This document shows positions 1 to 7,391 of a stretch of 39,393 nucleotides of DNA, one piece after another (position 1 is the stretch's first letter; every line of letters begins with the position of its first letter). The DNA is from JANWHF01 sp036276235. GTDB taxonomy: Bacteria; Planctomycetota; Phycisphaerae; Tepidisphaerales; Tepidisphaeraceae. Location: the NCBI GenBank assembly GCA_036276235.1, contig DATBDZ010000098.1, forward strand, positions 1 to 39,393, written 5' to 3'. The position numbers and the translations under genes are program-made. Under the pieces are notes generated by a model. That model saw only the letters and a program-made list of their open reading frames with translations, was not told where the DNA came from and did not search any database.

Positions 1-327
1 CGTTCGATCGATCGGAGCCGTGGCCCAGTGAGACATTGCCGACCTCCCTGTCGTTGGTGGCGGCGTGCATTGAAGCGCCACGCCACCGAAACTGCAAGGG
101 CCGCGCCAAATAAATCGACAGGCCCTACTCAGGGGAGAGGGTTGGGGTGAGGGGACGAACGCGTCGGCTTGCGAACCGCGCCATATTGCAACTCGCTGTC
201 CCCTCACCCTGCCCTCTCCCCTGAGTACAGGGGAGAGGGTTCACAAGAATGCCTTCTGCCTTGGGACCAATTTGAGAGCAGGTGCTGCGATGCATGGCAT
301 TGCTCACTCCGATATCTGCACGAGGCA
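1..327. other. Non-coding flank of the GH67 gene
   Basis: No credible gene is seen here. The stretch lies downstream of the minus-strand alpha-glucuronidase gene, whose TAG stop is at 328-330. It contains one copy of palindromic repeat A (125-241). The first 120 bases show no motif I recognise. Open frames across it are translations of the repeat and look non-coding. Confidence 0.6.
125..241 (+). repeat. Palindromic repeat A, copy 1 (5' arm truncated)
   Basis: This is a composite element. Two short palindromes with a GTAC-type core (CCCTCTCCCCTGAGTAC and its complement) flank inward-facing GGGTGAGGGGAC / GTCCCCTCACCC arms and a central spacer of about 50 bases. The left palindrome lacks its outer half (it begins at CTACTCAGGGG), while the right one at 213-240 is complete. 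The spacer is nearly the same as in the copies at 2908-3033 and, inverted, at 7041-7168. That makes it a dispersed repeat family rather than a one-off terminator. Confidence 0.85.
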
Positions 328-2880
328 CTAATCCTCATGCGGCACGATCTCAACATAATCGATCGCCGCGCGATCGGTTCGATCCGACATTCCTTCAATC
401 GTAATCTCATCCCCCAGCCGCAGCGCTAAACCGCCGATGGCGCGGCGCTTCGATGTATGCGAATCCGCCGAACGGCTCGGTAGCGCATCGTCACCGCTCC
501 ATGAATCGACCTGCTGGCCGCCCACGAAAACCTTGAACCGCGCAACGCCATCGTTCGGATCGAAATACTGCACGCGAAGATCAAACCATCCCGCCTTGCC
601 GGAATACTTGAAGCTCGCCTTGCCGTGACGATCGGCACTCGTGACGGCGATCGCCTGCCCGCCCGAGGCGTCTTCCCACGGCGTGATCTTGATGAGGCCG
701 TACCCTTCCAGCTTCATCGCCTCCGCTTCAATGCGATCCTGGTAATGCCCCGCGCGGCCAGAGGTATCGGCGATTCCCGATTTTTTCAAAAACCATTGAC
801 AAATGGCATCCCGCCATACCTGTGCGTGGCCGGCCTGATATTCCAGGCGATCCAGCACTTCGTTATAGCGCTGTTCGTCGATCTTTCCCTTGAGCGTTTT
901 CCATTGCCGCACGAAGCCCTCGGCTTCCTGCACGCCTTGATAATGCGAATCGTAAATGTGTTGAATCACCGTCTTCCCCGAATGCAGCACGTGCGTGTAC
1001 GGCACATGATGCATGAACAGCAGCAGCTCATCGGGACAGGTCTCCAGCGATTCGTACATCTTCGCGATCGGCGGTGAATATTGCGCGATGTAGTGCGTTC
1101 CGGTGGCGATCGAGCGATCCATGCCGACGCCGGTTTCATTGGCGCGATGCCATTGGCCCCAGCCGTTGTATTCCGAGGATTCAATTCCGGGGCCGTAATG
1201 GATGCCGATAATTTCCGTGAGCGTGCCCGCCCCCAGCGGGCCGGTGTAATGCTCGTAGGCGGGCCACGATTGAAGCTGAAGGTTGACGATCGTTTCGATG
1301 GTTTTGGGGTCGTTGCCGAACGTCTGCCGCGTCCATTCGTCGGCGATTTTGTCGCTGCCTAGATCAGCGTTCCACGCGAGGCGTCCGAAGCCGTACAGAT
1401 TTGCCATCGCCAGATGATGGCCGAGCCAGTTGGTATCGCGGCCGACATTGGAGACGCCGACGAATCCGCCCGTCGGTCGGCCAAAGGTTTTGCCGGCGAC
1501 GATCGCTTTCACCGGCGTGCCGTCGCCCTTGGCGCGCATGTCGAAGTCGAGCGTCTGCTTCCACATCGGCGGCAAGAAGCAGACGTGCCGCTGCTGGCCG
1601 AGATATTCCTGCGTGATCTGCAGCTCGATCGCTTCGTTGGTTTGCTCGAGGCCGCCGAATAGCGGAGACGCCGGCTCGCGCACCTGAAAATCGATCGGCC
1701 CATGCTTGATCTGGACGATGACGTTGTCGTCAAACTTCCCGTCGAGCTTGTGAAAATTGTCGTAGGCAGCCTTGGCGCGATCGACGCTCAGATCGCGCCA
1801 ATCCATTTTGTTGTTGTAGACAAACCCGCGATAAAAAAGCACGCCGCCGTGCGGCTTGAGCGCGCGGGCGATGACATTCGCCGCATCCGCATGCGTGCGG
1901 CCATAGTCGGATGGCCCTAGTCTTCCCTCCGAATCCGCCTTCAGCACACATCCGGCCAGATCGGGAATCGCCGCATAAAGCTGATCGATTGTCTTCTTCC
2001 AGAATTCGACCGCGCGCGGATCGAGCGGATCGAAGGTATCGATGCCGCCGATTCTTCGTGGGCTGGCAAAATCAAGCGACACCATCATCCGCACGCCCCA
2101 CGGCCGAAACACGTCGGCGACTTTCGCGATCTGCGGCAGAAATTCCGCGCTCACCACGCGCGGGTCGGCATTCACGTTGTTAATCGAGCAGCCGTTGATG
2201 CCGACCGACGCCATCAGCCGCGCGTAATCGCGAACGCGATCGAGGTCGGTCGTGATGTGATCGTTATCCCAGAAGATCGATCTGCCGGCGTAGCCGCGCT
2301 CGATGGTGCCGTTGAGATTGTCCCAGTGGTTGAGGAAGCGGATCGGAGCGTAAGGCGTTTCCTGAATGTTCAAGTTCGAGATCGGCTGCTGCTGCGCGAT
2401 CATTCGAAGGAACTCGAACGTTCCATAGAGCACGCCTCGATCATCGCCGCCCGCGATCAGCAGATAATGCTTGTCGCCGGTGTCTATAGTCTTGAGCAAA
2501 AATCCATCGGGCAAAATCTTCGGCAACTCGCCAATCGCGGGAAGCGATGTGCGAATCGCGTCGATTCCTCCAAGGATGATGCACGGCTCATCCGGTGGCG
2601 AACTACTGATTCGCAAGGTGCGGCCGAGCATTCCACGGACACCGCGAACCAACTCCTCGCGCGCGGAGCGAATGATGGGGGAATCTTCGGAAGTGACCAC
2701 GACAGCAGGCAGCATGTCGTAACTTTTCCGCGCCGCCGGGTCATCGATCGGCGCATAGCGCAGCCAGCCGTCGTAGCCGGTTTCGGCGCGGGCGATGGAG
2801 ATCGCTCCCGACAAGACCAGGAAGAGTCCGACGAATCTCGATGGCGATTTATGGTTCACATTCCCTCGCTCGACAACCAT
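328..2880 (-). CDS. aguA: GH67 alpha-glucuronidase, secreted
   Basis: The enzyme removes 4-O-methyl-glucuronic acid or glucuronic acid from the non-reducing end of xylo-oligosaccharides (inverting family GH67). Visible family blocks include NHWDNLNGTIERGYAGRS, the KADSEGRLGPSDYGR block with its SEG glutamate (about residue 318), and the AYDNFHKLDGKFDDN...QVREPASPLFGG block. The last carries the Asp/Glu pair (about 374 and 402) expected as catalytic base residues. The length of about 850 exceeds the roughly 700 usual for bacterial cytoplasmic GH67. The excess is a signal peptide ending near SIARA and a C-terminal beta-rich domain of about 140 residues (IEAEAMKLEGYG... onward) that resembles a carbohydrate-binding module. 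I chose ATG 2880. A GTG at 2859 has a better Shine-Dalgarno (GAGGG) and sits directly before the signal peptide. A GTG at 2904 abuts repeat A and is less likely. It is divergent from the ROK regulator, which probably controls it. Confidence 0.95.
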   Translation of the reverse strand: MVVERGNVNHKSPSRFVGLFLVLSGAISIARAETGYDGWLRYAPIDDPAARKSYDMLPAVVVTSEDSPIIRSAREELVRGVRGMLGRTLRISSSPPDEPCIILGGIDAIRTSLPAIGELPKILPDGFLLKTIDTGDKHYLLIAGGDDRGVLYGTFEFLRMIAQQQPISNLNIQETPYAPIRFLNHWDNLNGTIERGYAGRSIFWDNDHITTDLDRVRDYARLMASVGINGCSINNVNADPRVVSAEFLPQIAKVADVFRPWGVRMMVSLDFASPRRIGGIDTFDPLDPRAVEFWKKTIDQLYAAIPDLAGCVLKADSEGRLGPSDYGRTHADAANVIARALKPHGGVLFYRGFVYNNKMDWRDLSVDRAKAAYDNFHKLDGKFDDNVIVQIKHGPIDFQVREPASPLFGGLEQTNEAIELQITQEYLGQQRHVCFLPPMWKQTLDFDMRAKGDGTPVKAIVAGKTFGRPTGGFVGVSNVGRDTNWLGHHLAMANLYGFGRLAWNADLGSDKIADEWTRQTFGNDPKTIETIVNLQLQSWPAYEHYTGPLGAGTLTEIIGIHYGPGIESSEYNGWGQWHRANETGVGMDRSIATGTHYIAQYSPPIAKMYESLETCPDELLLFMHHVPYTHVLHSGKTVIQHIYDSHYQGVQEAEGFVRQWKTLKGKIDEQRYNEVLDRLEYQAGHAQVWRDAICQWFLKKSGIADTSGRAGHYQDRIEAEAMKLEGYGLIKITPWEDASGGQAIAVTSADRHGKASFKYSGKAGWFDLRVQYFDPNDGVARFKVFVGGQQVDSWSGDDALPSRSADSHTSKRRAIGGLALRLGDEITIEGMSDRTDRAAIDYVEIVPHED

Positions 2881-2907
2881 TTGAATGGATGGCCGCTGGT
2901 GCACTCT

Positions 2908-3033
2908 CCCTCTCCCCTGTACTCAGGGGAGAGGGCCGGGGTGAGGGGACGAACGCGTTAACTTGCGAACGGCGCCATATTGCGACACGCTGTCCCCTCA
3001 CCCTGCCCTCTCCCCTGAGTACAGGGGAGAGGG
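2908..3033 (+). repeat. Palindromic repeat A, copy 2 (complete)
   Basis: This is the complete form. The left palindrome (about 2908-2935) has an ACTC/GTAC core, then GGGGTGAGGGGACGAACGCG, a central spacer containing the CGCCATATTGCGACACGC block, GTCCCCTCACCCTG, and the right palindrome (3006-3033). It has the same orientation as copy 1, so copies 1 and 2 bracket the alpha-glucuronidase gene. Confidence 0.9.
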
Positions 3034-3234
3034 TTCTGAACGGACTGCCGAGCTTGAGCGCGTGCGGCAGGCACTGCCTTCCACTTCTCAGAGCAGGTGG
3101 TCCGAAGCAGTGGGGATGATGTGCGCATGCTTGTTCCCTCGATGCAGAAATCGCCGCGGCGGCCGGCCAGCGCGCTGCGGGCGGGAGCGTAGCTGGGCCG
3201 GCGCCGACGTCCGCGAGGCCTTGGCCACCGGCGA

Positions 3235-3262
3235 TTGACGCACATCGGCGGCGCGATATAGT
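3235..3262 (+). promoter_or_regulatory. Candidate sigma70-type promoter of the ROK regulator
   Basis: TTGACG (3235-3240) is followed after 16 bases by TATAGT (3257-3262). Transcription would start near 3269, about 30 bases before the GTG start at 3298. The match to the consensus is good for such a GC-rich region, but this is inferred from sequence only. Confidence 0.4.
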
Positions 3263-3275
3263 TCACACCGCGAAC
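3261..3275. promoter_or_regulatory. Possible operator dyad over the ROK transcription start
   Basis: GTTC-ACACCGC-GAAC is a short interrupted dyad that overlaps the -10 box and the predicted start site. ROK repressors commonly bind inverted repeats and regulate themselves. The dyad is only 4+4 bases and could be chance. Confidence 0.2.
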
Positions 3276-3297
3276 AAATATAGCAAACACTTCTCCG

Positions 3298-4497
3298 GTG
3301 CGAAAGATTGACCTCAACGATTTTCAGGTGGCCACCAGCGAGACCGCTCGCGATATCAATCGACGTATTCTCTTGAACCTCATCCGCAAGCATCAGCCGG
3401 TCTCGCGCGCCGATCTTTCGCGCCAATCGGGATTGCAGCGCAGCACCGTGTCGGCCATCACCGAAGAGCTCATCGCCCAGCGCTGGGTGAAGGAAGGCGC
3501 GGTCGGCTATTTGCCGCGCGGGCGCAAGCCGATTCATCTGCATCTCAATGAAGAACGCGCCGGAATCATCGGCGTCAACATCCGCCCTTCCGGCACTTCA
3601 CTCGCGCTGGCGGCGCTGGACACGCGGTTCCTCGCGCGCGACACGATGCCGACGGGTGATGATCCGCAGGCGTTTGTCCGCGAGCTGACTCGCCGCATCG
3701 CAAAGCTGCGCAAGTCGCATCCGCAGATAGACTGCGAAGGGATCGGCATCGCCCTACCCGGCCGCGTCGATGCGGCAACCGGCCGCCTCGTGTTCGCGCC
3801 CAATCTCGGCTGGGATGCGATCGACTTGAAGCGCCCGATTGAACAAGCGAGCGGTCTGCCCGTGCAGCTTGAAAACGCCGCCAACGCCTGCGCGCTGGCG
3901 GAACTCTGGAGCGGGCGGCACGATGAGAGCGTGCGCAATCTCGTCGCCGTCACCGTTTCCGAGGGCATCGGCGTCGGGCTGATTCTCAATGGCCAGCTGA
4001 TCACCGGCGCCAGCGGCCTGGCCGGCGAGTTTGGCCACGTCACGCTCGATGAAAACGGCCCCTTGTGCCAATGCGGCAATCGCGGCTGCTGGGAAGTGTG
4101 CGGCTCCAACACCGCGGCCGTCCGCTACTACACACAATCCAATGCCACGCCGTGCCCCGCGCGGGCATCGACCGGCCCAACGTTTGACGATGTCATCCAT
4201 CTCGCCGCCCAAGGCGACAAGAAAGCCGCCGCCGCCCTCAATCGAATGGCCTATTTCCTTGGCGCAGGACTGGCAATGGTGGTTGGCGGATTGTCGCCAG
4301 ATGTTATTGTAGTGATCGGCGAAGTGACGGGCGCATGGGATTCAGTTGGGCCGAGGATCGATCAAGTATTGAAAGAACGCCTCGGCAGCCGCGCCGTAAC
4401 CCGCGTGATTCCGTCGAATCCGGATATGGAGCTGCGGTTGCGAGGAACGATTACGCTGGTATTGCAGCAACATTTTGGCGCGCCGCACTTGGGCTAA
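3298..4497 (+). CDS. ROK-family transcriptional regulator (XylR/NagC type)
   Basis: This is a predicted sugar-responsive DNA-binding regulator of the adjacent glucuronoxylan genes. Residues 17-70 form a winged helix-turn-helix (INRRILLNLIRKHQPVSRAD... then QSGLQRSTVSAITEEL), and the remainder is a ROK domain. The zinc signature is intact: His247 followed by CQCGNRGCWE with Cys257, Cys259 and Cys264. The sugar-kinase catalytic motif, normally ENDAN, reads ENAAN at 192-196. The catalytic Asp is therefore replaced by Ala194, and the protein should sense sugar without phosphorylating it. The length of 399 is typical of HTH-ROK proteins. The GTG start at 3298 has no strong Shine-Dalgarno, and no in-frame start upstream is better. 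It is divergent from GH67 and upstream of GH3. Confidence 0.93.
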   Translation: MRKIDLNDFQVATSETARDINRRILLNLIRKHQPVSRADLSRQSGLQRSTVSAITEELIAQRWVKEGAVGYLPRGRKPIHLHLNEERAGIIGVNIRPSGTSLALAALDTRFLARDTMPTGDDPQAFVRELTRRIAKLRKSHPQIDCEGIGIALPGRVDAATGRLVFAPNLGWDAIDLKRPIEQASGLPVQLENAANACALAELWSGRHDESVRNLVAVTVSEGIGVGLILNGQLITGASGLAGEFGHVTLDENGPLCQCGNRGCWEVCGSNTAAVRYYTQSNATPCPARASTGPTFDDVIHLAAQGDKKAAAALNRMAYFLGAGLAMVVGGLSPDVIVVIGEVTGAWDSVGPRIDQVLKERLGSRAVTRVIPSNPDMELRLRGTITLVLQQHFGAPHLG

Positions 4498-4546
4498 GCG
4501 CGATGGCGTTGGTGTTTTTCACAGAAGTTCGAATTCCAGGGACACC

Positions 4547-4622
4547 GTCATGCTGAGGTACCCCGAAGCATCTGGCCTCCCTTTGCGAGCCGGCCAGATG
4601 CTTCGGGGTACCTCAGCATGAC
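4547..4622. repeat. Palindromic repeat B, copy 1 (perfect 31-bp arms)
   Basis: The left arm begins GTCATGCTGAGGTACCCCGA, and the right arm is its exact complement ending at 4622. The two 31-base arms are separated by about 14 bases. Related copies lie at 7256-7336 and 15625-15700. It fills the gap between the ROK gene and GH3. As RNA it would be a very stable hairpin, but no T-run follows, so I do not call it an intrinsic terminator. Confidence 0.92.
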
Positions 4623-4676
4623 GAGTCTTTGCGGTGATTGTTACCATTCGAGCGTTTTCCGAGAATTTGCAAAACA

Positions 4677-7028
4677 ATGAAATCAGCGAAGTCAAAAGCA
4701 CGTCCAAAGTCTGTCCCACGAAAACCGGCTCCCAAGGCGCGCTCGCGCACGCCTTTATATAAGGATGCTTCGCAGCCTGCCGACAAACGCGTGAAGGATT
4801 TGCTGGCGCGGATGACGCTTGAGGAAAAAGCCGCACAGATGATGTGCGTCTGGCAGCAGAAGGCGCAGACGCTGGTCGATGCGCAGGGGAATTTTGATCT
4901 GGAGAAAGCAAAGACCGCGTTTAAGGATGGCCATGGCATTGGTCAGGTCGGCCGCCCCAGCGATGCCGGCGGCGGACGCGATGCGCGGCAGACCGCCGAG
5001 CTGACCAACGCCATCCAGAAATTCTTCCTGGAAAATTCGCGACTGGGAATTCCGGTCATTTTTCACGAGGAATGCCTGCACGGCCACGCCGCCCCGGCGG
5101 CGACGAGTTTTTCGCAGCCGATCGGCCTGGGTGCCACATTCAACCCGAAGCTCGTTGAATCGCTCTATACGATGACCGCCTACGAGGCCCGCGTGCGCGG
5201 GACGCATCAGGCGCTCACGCCGGTCGTCGATGTCGCGCGCGATCCGCGCTGGGGACGCGTCGAGGAAACGTATGGCGAAGATCCATATCTCTGCACGCGC
5301 ATGGGCATCGCCGCCGTCAAGGGTTTTCAGGGCGATGCGTCGTTTAAGGACAAGAAGCGCGTCATCGCAACGCTCAAGCACTTTGCCGCGCACGGCCAGC
5401 CCGAATCCGGCATGAACTGCGCGCCGGCGAATGTCTCCATTCGCGTTTTGCGCGAAACATTCCTCAATTGCTTCAAGCAGGCGATTCAGGAAGCCGGCGC
5501 GATCAGCGTGATGGCTTCCTACAACGAGATCGACGGAGTCCCTTCGCACGCCAGCAAATGGCTGCTGCGTGATGTGCTTCGCAAGGAATGGGGATTTAAG
5601 GGCTTCATCGTTTCCGACTATTACGCGATCTGGGAGCTGAGCGATCGCCCGGATACGCACGGCCATTTTGTTGCCGCCGATAAGAAGGAGGCGTGCAAGC
5701 TCGCGGTGCTTGCGGGCGTCAACATCGAGCTCCCGGAGCCGGATTGCTATCTCCATCTGACAGAGTTGGTGCGTAAGAAAGTGCTGAAGGAATCGCAGCT
5801 TGATGATCTGATCGCGCCGATGCTGTTCTGGAAATTCAAGCTCGGTTTGTTTAACGATCCATATATCGATGCAGACGAAGCCGATCGAGTCGTGGGCTGC
5901 GATGAGCATCGCGAATTAGCTCTCGATGCCGCGCGGCAGACGATCACGCTGGTCAAAAACGACGGTAATCTCGCGCCGCTTCGCCTCGATCAGCTGAAGA
6001 CAATCGCCGTCATCGGGCCCAACGCCGACCGCAGCCTGCTCGGCGGCTACAGCGGCGTGCCGAAGCACGACGTCACCGTCTTCCAGGGAATCAAAGCAAA
6101 GGTCGGCGATCGCGCGCGGGTCGTCTACAGCGAAGGATGCAAGATCACTAAGCCCGGCACATGGAACCAGGACGAGGTGCTGCCCAGCGACCCGGCCGAA
6201 GACCGCCGGCAGATCGCCGAGGCGGTGAGAGTCGCCCAAGATGCAGACGTCATCATCCTTGCGATCGGCGGCAACGAGCAAACGTCCCGCGAGGCGTGGA
6301 ACCTGCGCCACATGGGCGATCGCACCAGCCTCGATCTGATCGGCCGCCAGCAGGAATTGGTCGATAAGATTGTCGCCACCGGAAAGCCGGTCATCGCCCT
6401 GCTCTTCAACGGGCGGCCGCTCTCGATCAATTCGCTGGCGCAAAGGGTGCCGGTGATTTTTGAATGCTGGTATCTCGGCCAGGAATGCGGCCGCGCTGTC
6501 GCCGACGTTTTGTTCGGCGATTACTGCCCCGGCGGGAAATTGCCGATCACAATCCCCCGCTCAGCCGGCCATATTCCCGCCTACTACAACCATAAGCCAT
6601 CGGCGAGGCGCGGATATCTATTTGACGATGTGACGCCGCTCTATCCATTTGGATTTGGCCTGAGCTACACGAGTTTTTCATTCAGCGCACCGCGATTGGA
6701 GAAACAAAAAATCCGTCGCGGCGATTGGGCGCGTGTCAGCGTCGATGTCACCAACACCGGTAAAGTTCGCGGCGACGAAGTCGTGCAGATGTACATCCGC
6801 GACAGAGTCAGCTCGGTAACGCGGCCGCTCAAGGAACTCAAAGGCTTCGTCCGCATCTCGCTGGAGCCAGGAGCAACGAAGACGGTGACGCTGCCGATCA
6901 CGCCGGATCATCTATCGTTTTACGATGTGGATATGGAGTGGACCGTGGAGCCTGGCGAGTTTGAGATCATGGTTGGAAACTCATCGAGGGATGCGGATTT
7001 GCAGAAGGTGACGCTTCAGGTGACGTGA
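4677..7028 (+). CDS. GH3 beta-glycosidase (beta-xylosidase or beta-glucosidase)
   Basis: A retaining GH3 exo-glycosidase of 783 residues. The N-terminal TIM barrel shows TPVVDVARDPRWGRVEETYG and LKHFAAHG. The nucleophile Asp lies in GFIVSDYYAIW (about residue 314). The second alpha/beta domain begins near TITLVKNDGNLAPL. A C-terminal fibronectin-III-like domain (VDVTNTGKVRGDEVVQMYI) is standard for the long GH3 subfamily. The ATG at 4677 is preferred over the TTG at 4638. The N-terminus is lysine-rich with no signal peptide, so the enzyme is probably cytoplasmic. The neighbouring alpha-glucuronidase, GPH symporter and ROK regulator favour xylo-oligosaccharides as substrate, but substrate cannot be read from sequence within GH3. 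Confidence 0.94.
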   Translation: MKSAKSKARPKSVPRKPAPKARSRTPLYKDASQPADKRVKDLLARMTLEEKAAQMMCVWQQKAQTLVDAQGNFDLEKAKTAFKDGHGIGQVGRPSDAGGGRDARQTAELTNAIQKFFLENSRLGIPVIFHEECLHGHAAPAATSFSQPIGLGATFNPKLVESLYTMTAYEARVRGTHQALTPVVDVARDPRWGRVEETYGEDPYLCTRMGIAAVKGFQGDASFKDKKRVIATLKHFAAHGQPESGMNCAPANVSIRVLRETFLNCFKQAIQEAGAISVMASYNEIDGVPSHASKWLLRDVLRKEWGFKGFIVSDYYAIWELSDRPDTHGHFVAADKKEACKLAVLAGVNIELPEPDCYLHLTELVRKKVLKESQLDDLIAPMLFWKFKLGLFNDPYIDADEADRVVGCDEHRELALDAARQTITLVKNDGNLAPLRLDQLKTIAVIGPNADRSLLGGYSGVPKHDVTVFQGIKAKVGDRARVVYSEGCKITKPGTWNQDEVLPSDPAEDRRQIAEAVRVAQDADVIILAIGGNEQTSREAWNLRHMGDRTSLDLIGRQQELVDKIVATGKPVIALLFNGRPLSINSLAQRVPVIFECWYLGQECGRAVADVLFGDYCPGGKLPITIPRSAGHIPAYYNHKPSARRGYLFDDVTPLYPFGFGLSYTSFSFSAPRLEKQKIRRGDWARVSVDVTNTGKVRGDEVVQMYIRDRVSSVTRPLKELKGFVRISLEPGATKTVTLPITPDHLSFYDVDMEWTVEPGEFEIMVGNSSRDADLQKVTLQVT

Positions 7029-7040
7029 CGGCTCGCTCAG

Positions 7041-7168
7041 AACCCTCTCCCCCGTACTCAGGGGAGAGGGCAGGGTGAGGGGACGACGTGTCGCGACATA
7101 GCGCAGTTCGCAAGTCGACGCGTTCGTCCCCTCACCCCAACCCTCTCCCCTGAGTACAGGGGAGAGGG
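7041..7168 (-). repeat. Palindromic repeat A, copy 3 (inverted)
   Basis: Read on the minus strand, this matches copies 1 and 2, including the central CTTGCGAAC...GCGACACG spacer and the outer CCCTCTCCCCTGAGTAC palindromes. It sits 12 bases after the GH3 stop. Confidence 0.9.
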
Positions 7169-7200
7169 AGCAGGCGCAGAACTAGTTAAAAGGCCCGTAG

Positions 7201-7217
7201 GGCGGGCACTGCCCGCC
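7201..7217. repeat. Short GC hairpin
   Basis: GGCGGGC-ACT-GCCCGCC forms a perfect 7-bp stem with a 3-base loop. It has no T-run and may be a remnant of a longer dispersed palindrome. Confidence 0.5.
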
Positions 7218-7255
7218 GCCTGGATTGAGAACGTCATCATGATTCGCCGATGATC

Positions 7256-7336
7256 GTCATCCAGAGGTACTCCGAAAGATCTGGCCGATTCGCGAAATCC
7301 CGCCAGATGCTTCGGAGTACCTCAGCTCAGCATGAC
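7256..7336. repeat. Palindromic repeat B, copy 2 (diverged)
   Basis: This is the same family as 4547-4622, with several arm mismatches (GTCATCCAGAGGTACTCCGA on the left) and a small duplication (CAGCTCAGCATGAC) on the right. An upstream in-frame ATG at 7332 lies inside this repeat, which argues that the symporter begins at 7392 instead. Confidence 0.85.
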
Positions 7337-7391
7337 GGTGCTCCGCACGCAGCAAATCTATAAATTCGCAAACAGAGAAATCGAGGACCCA

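Larger units (their letters stand above)
2881..3297. other. Divergent intergenic region with repeat A
   Basis: The region lies between the GH67 gene (minus) and the ROK regulator (plus). It contains repeat A copy 2 (2908-3033), then about 200 bases with no recognised gene, then a promoter-like sequence for the regulator (3235-3262). Open frames here are translations of the repeat. Confidence 0.55.
7029..7391. other. Intergenic region packed with three palindromes
   Basis: The gap between the GH3 gene and the sugar symporter consists almost entirely of repeats: repeat A copy 3 (inverted), a short GC-rich hairpin at 7201-7217, and repeat B copy 2. No gene is seen. Confidence 0.7.

Noticed and set aside
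125..241. Possible CRISPR repeats (GC-rich dyads with conserved spacing)
   Set aside because: Copies are kilobases apart with a conserved internal spacer, not a clustered array with variable spacers, and no cas genes are present.
2257..2961. 234-codon plus-strand frame opposite the alpha-glucuronidase gene
   Set aside because: It is the antisense shadow of the GH67 N-terminus and runs into repeat A. There is no protein-like pattern and no ribosome binding site.
4755..5909. 384-codon minus-strand frame
   Set aside because: Antisense to the well-supported GH3 gene; its composition (His/Arg/Ile-rich) is typical of shadow frames in GC-rich DNA.
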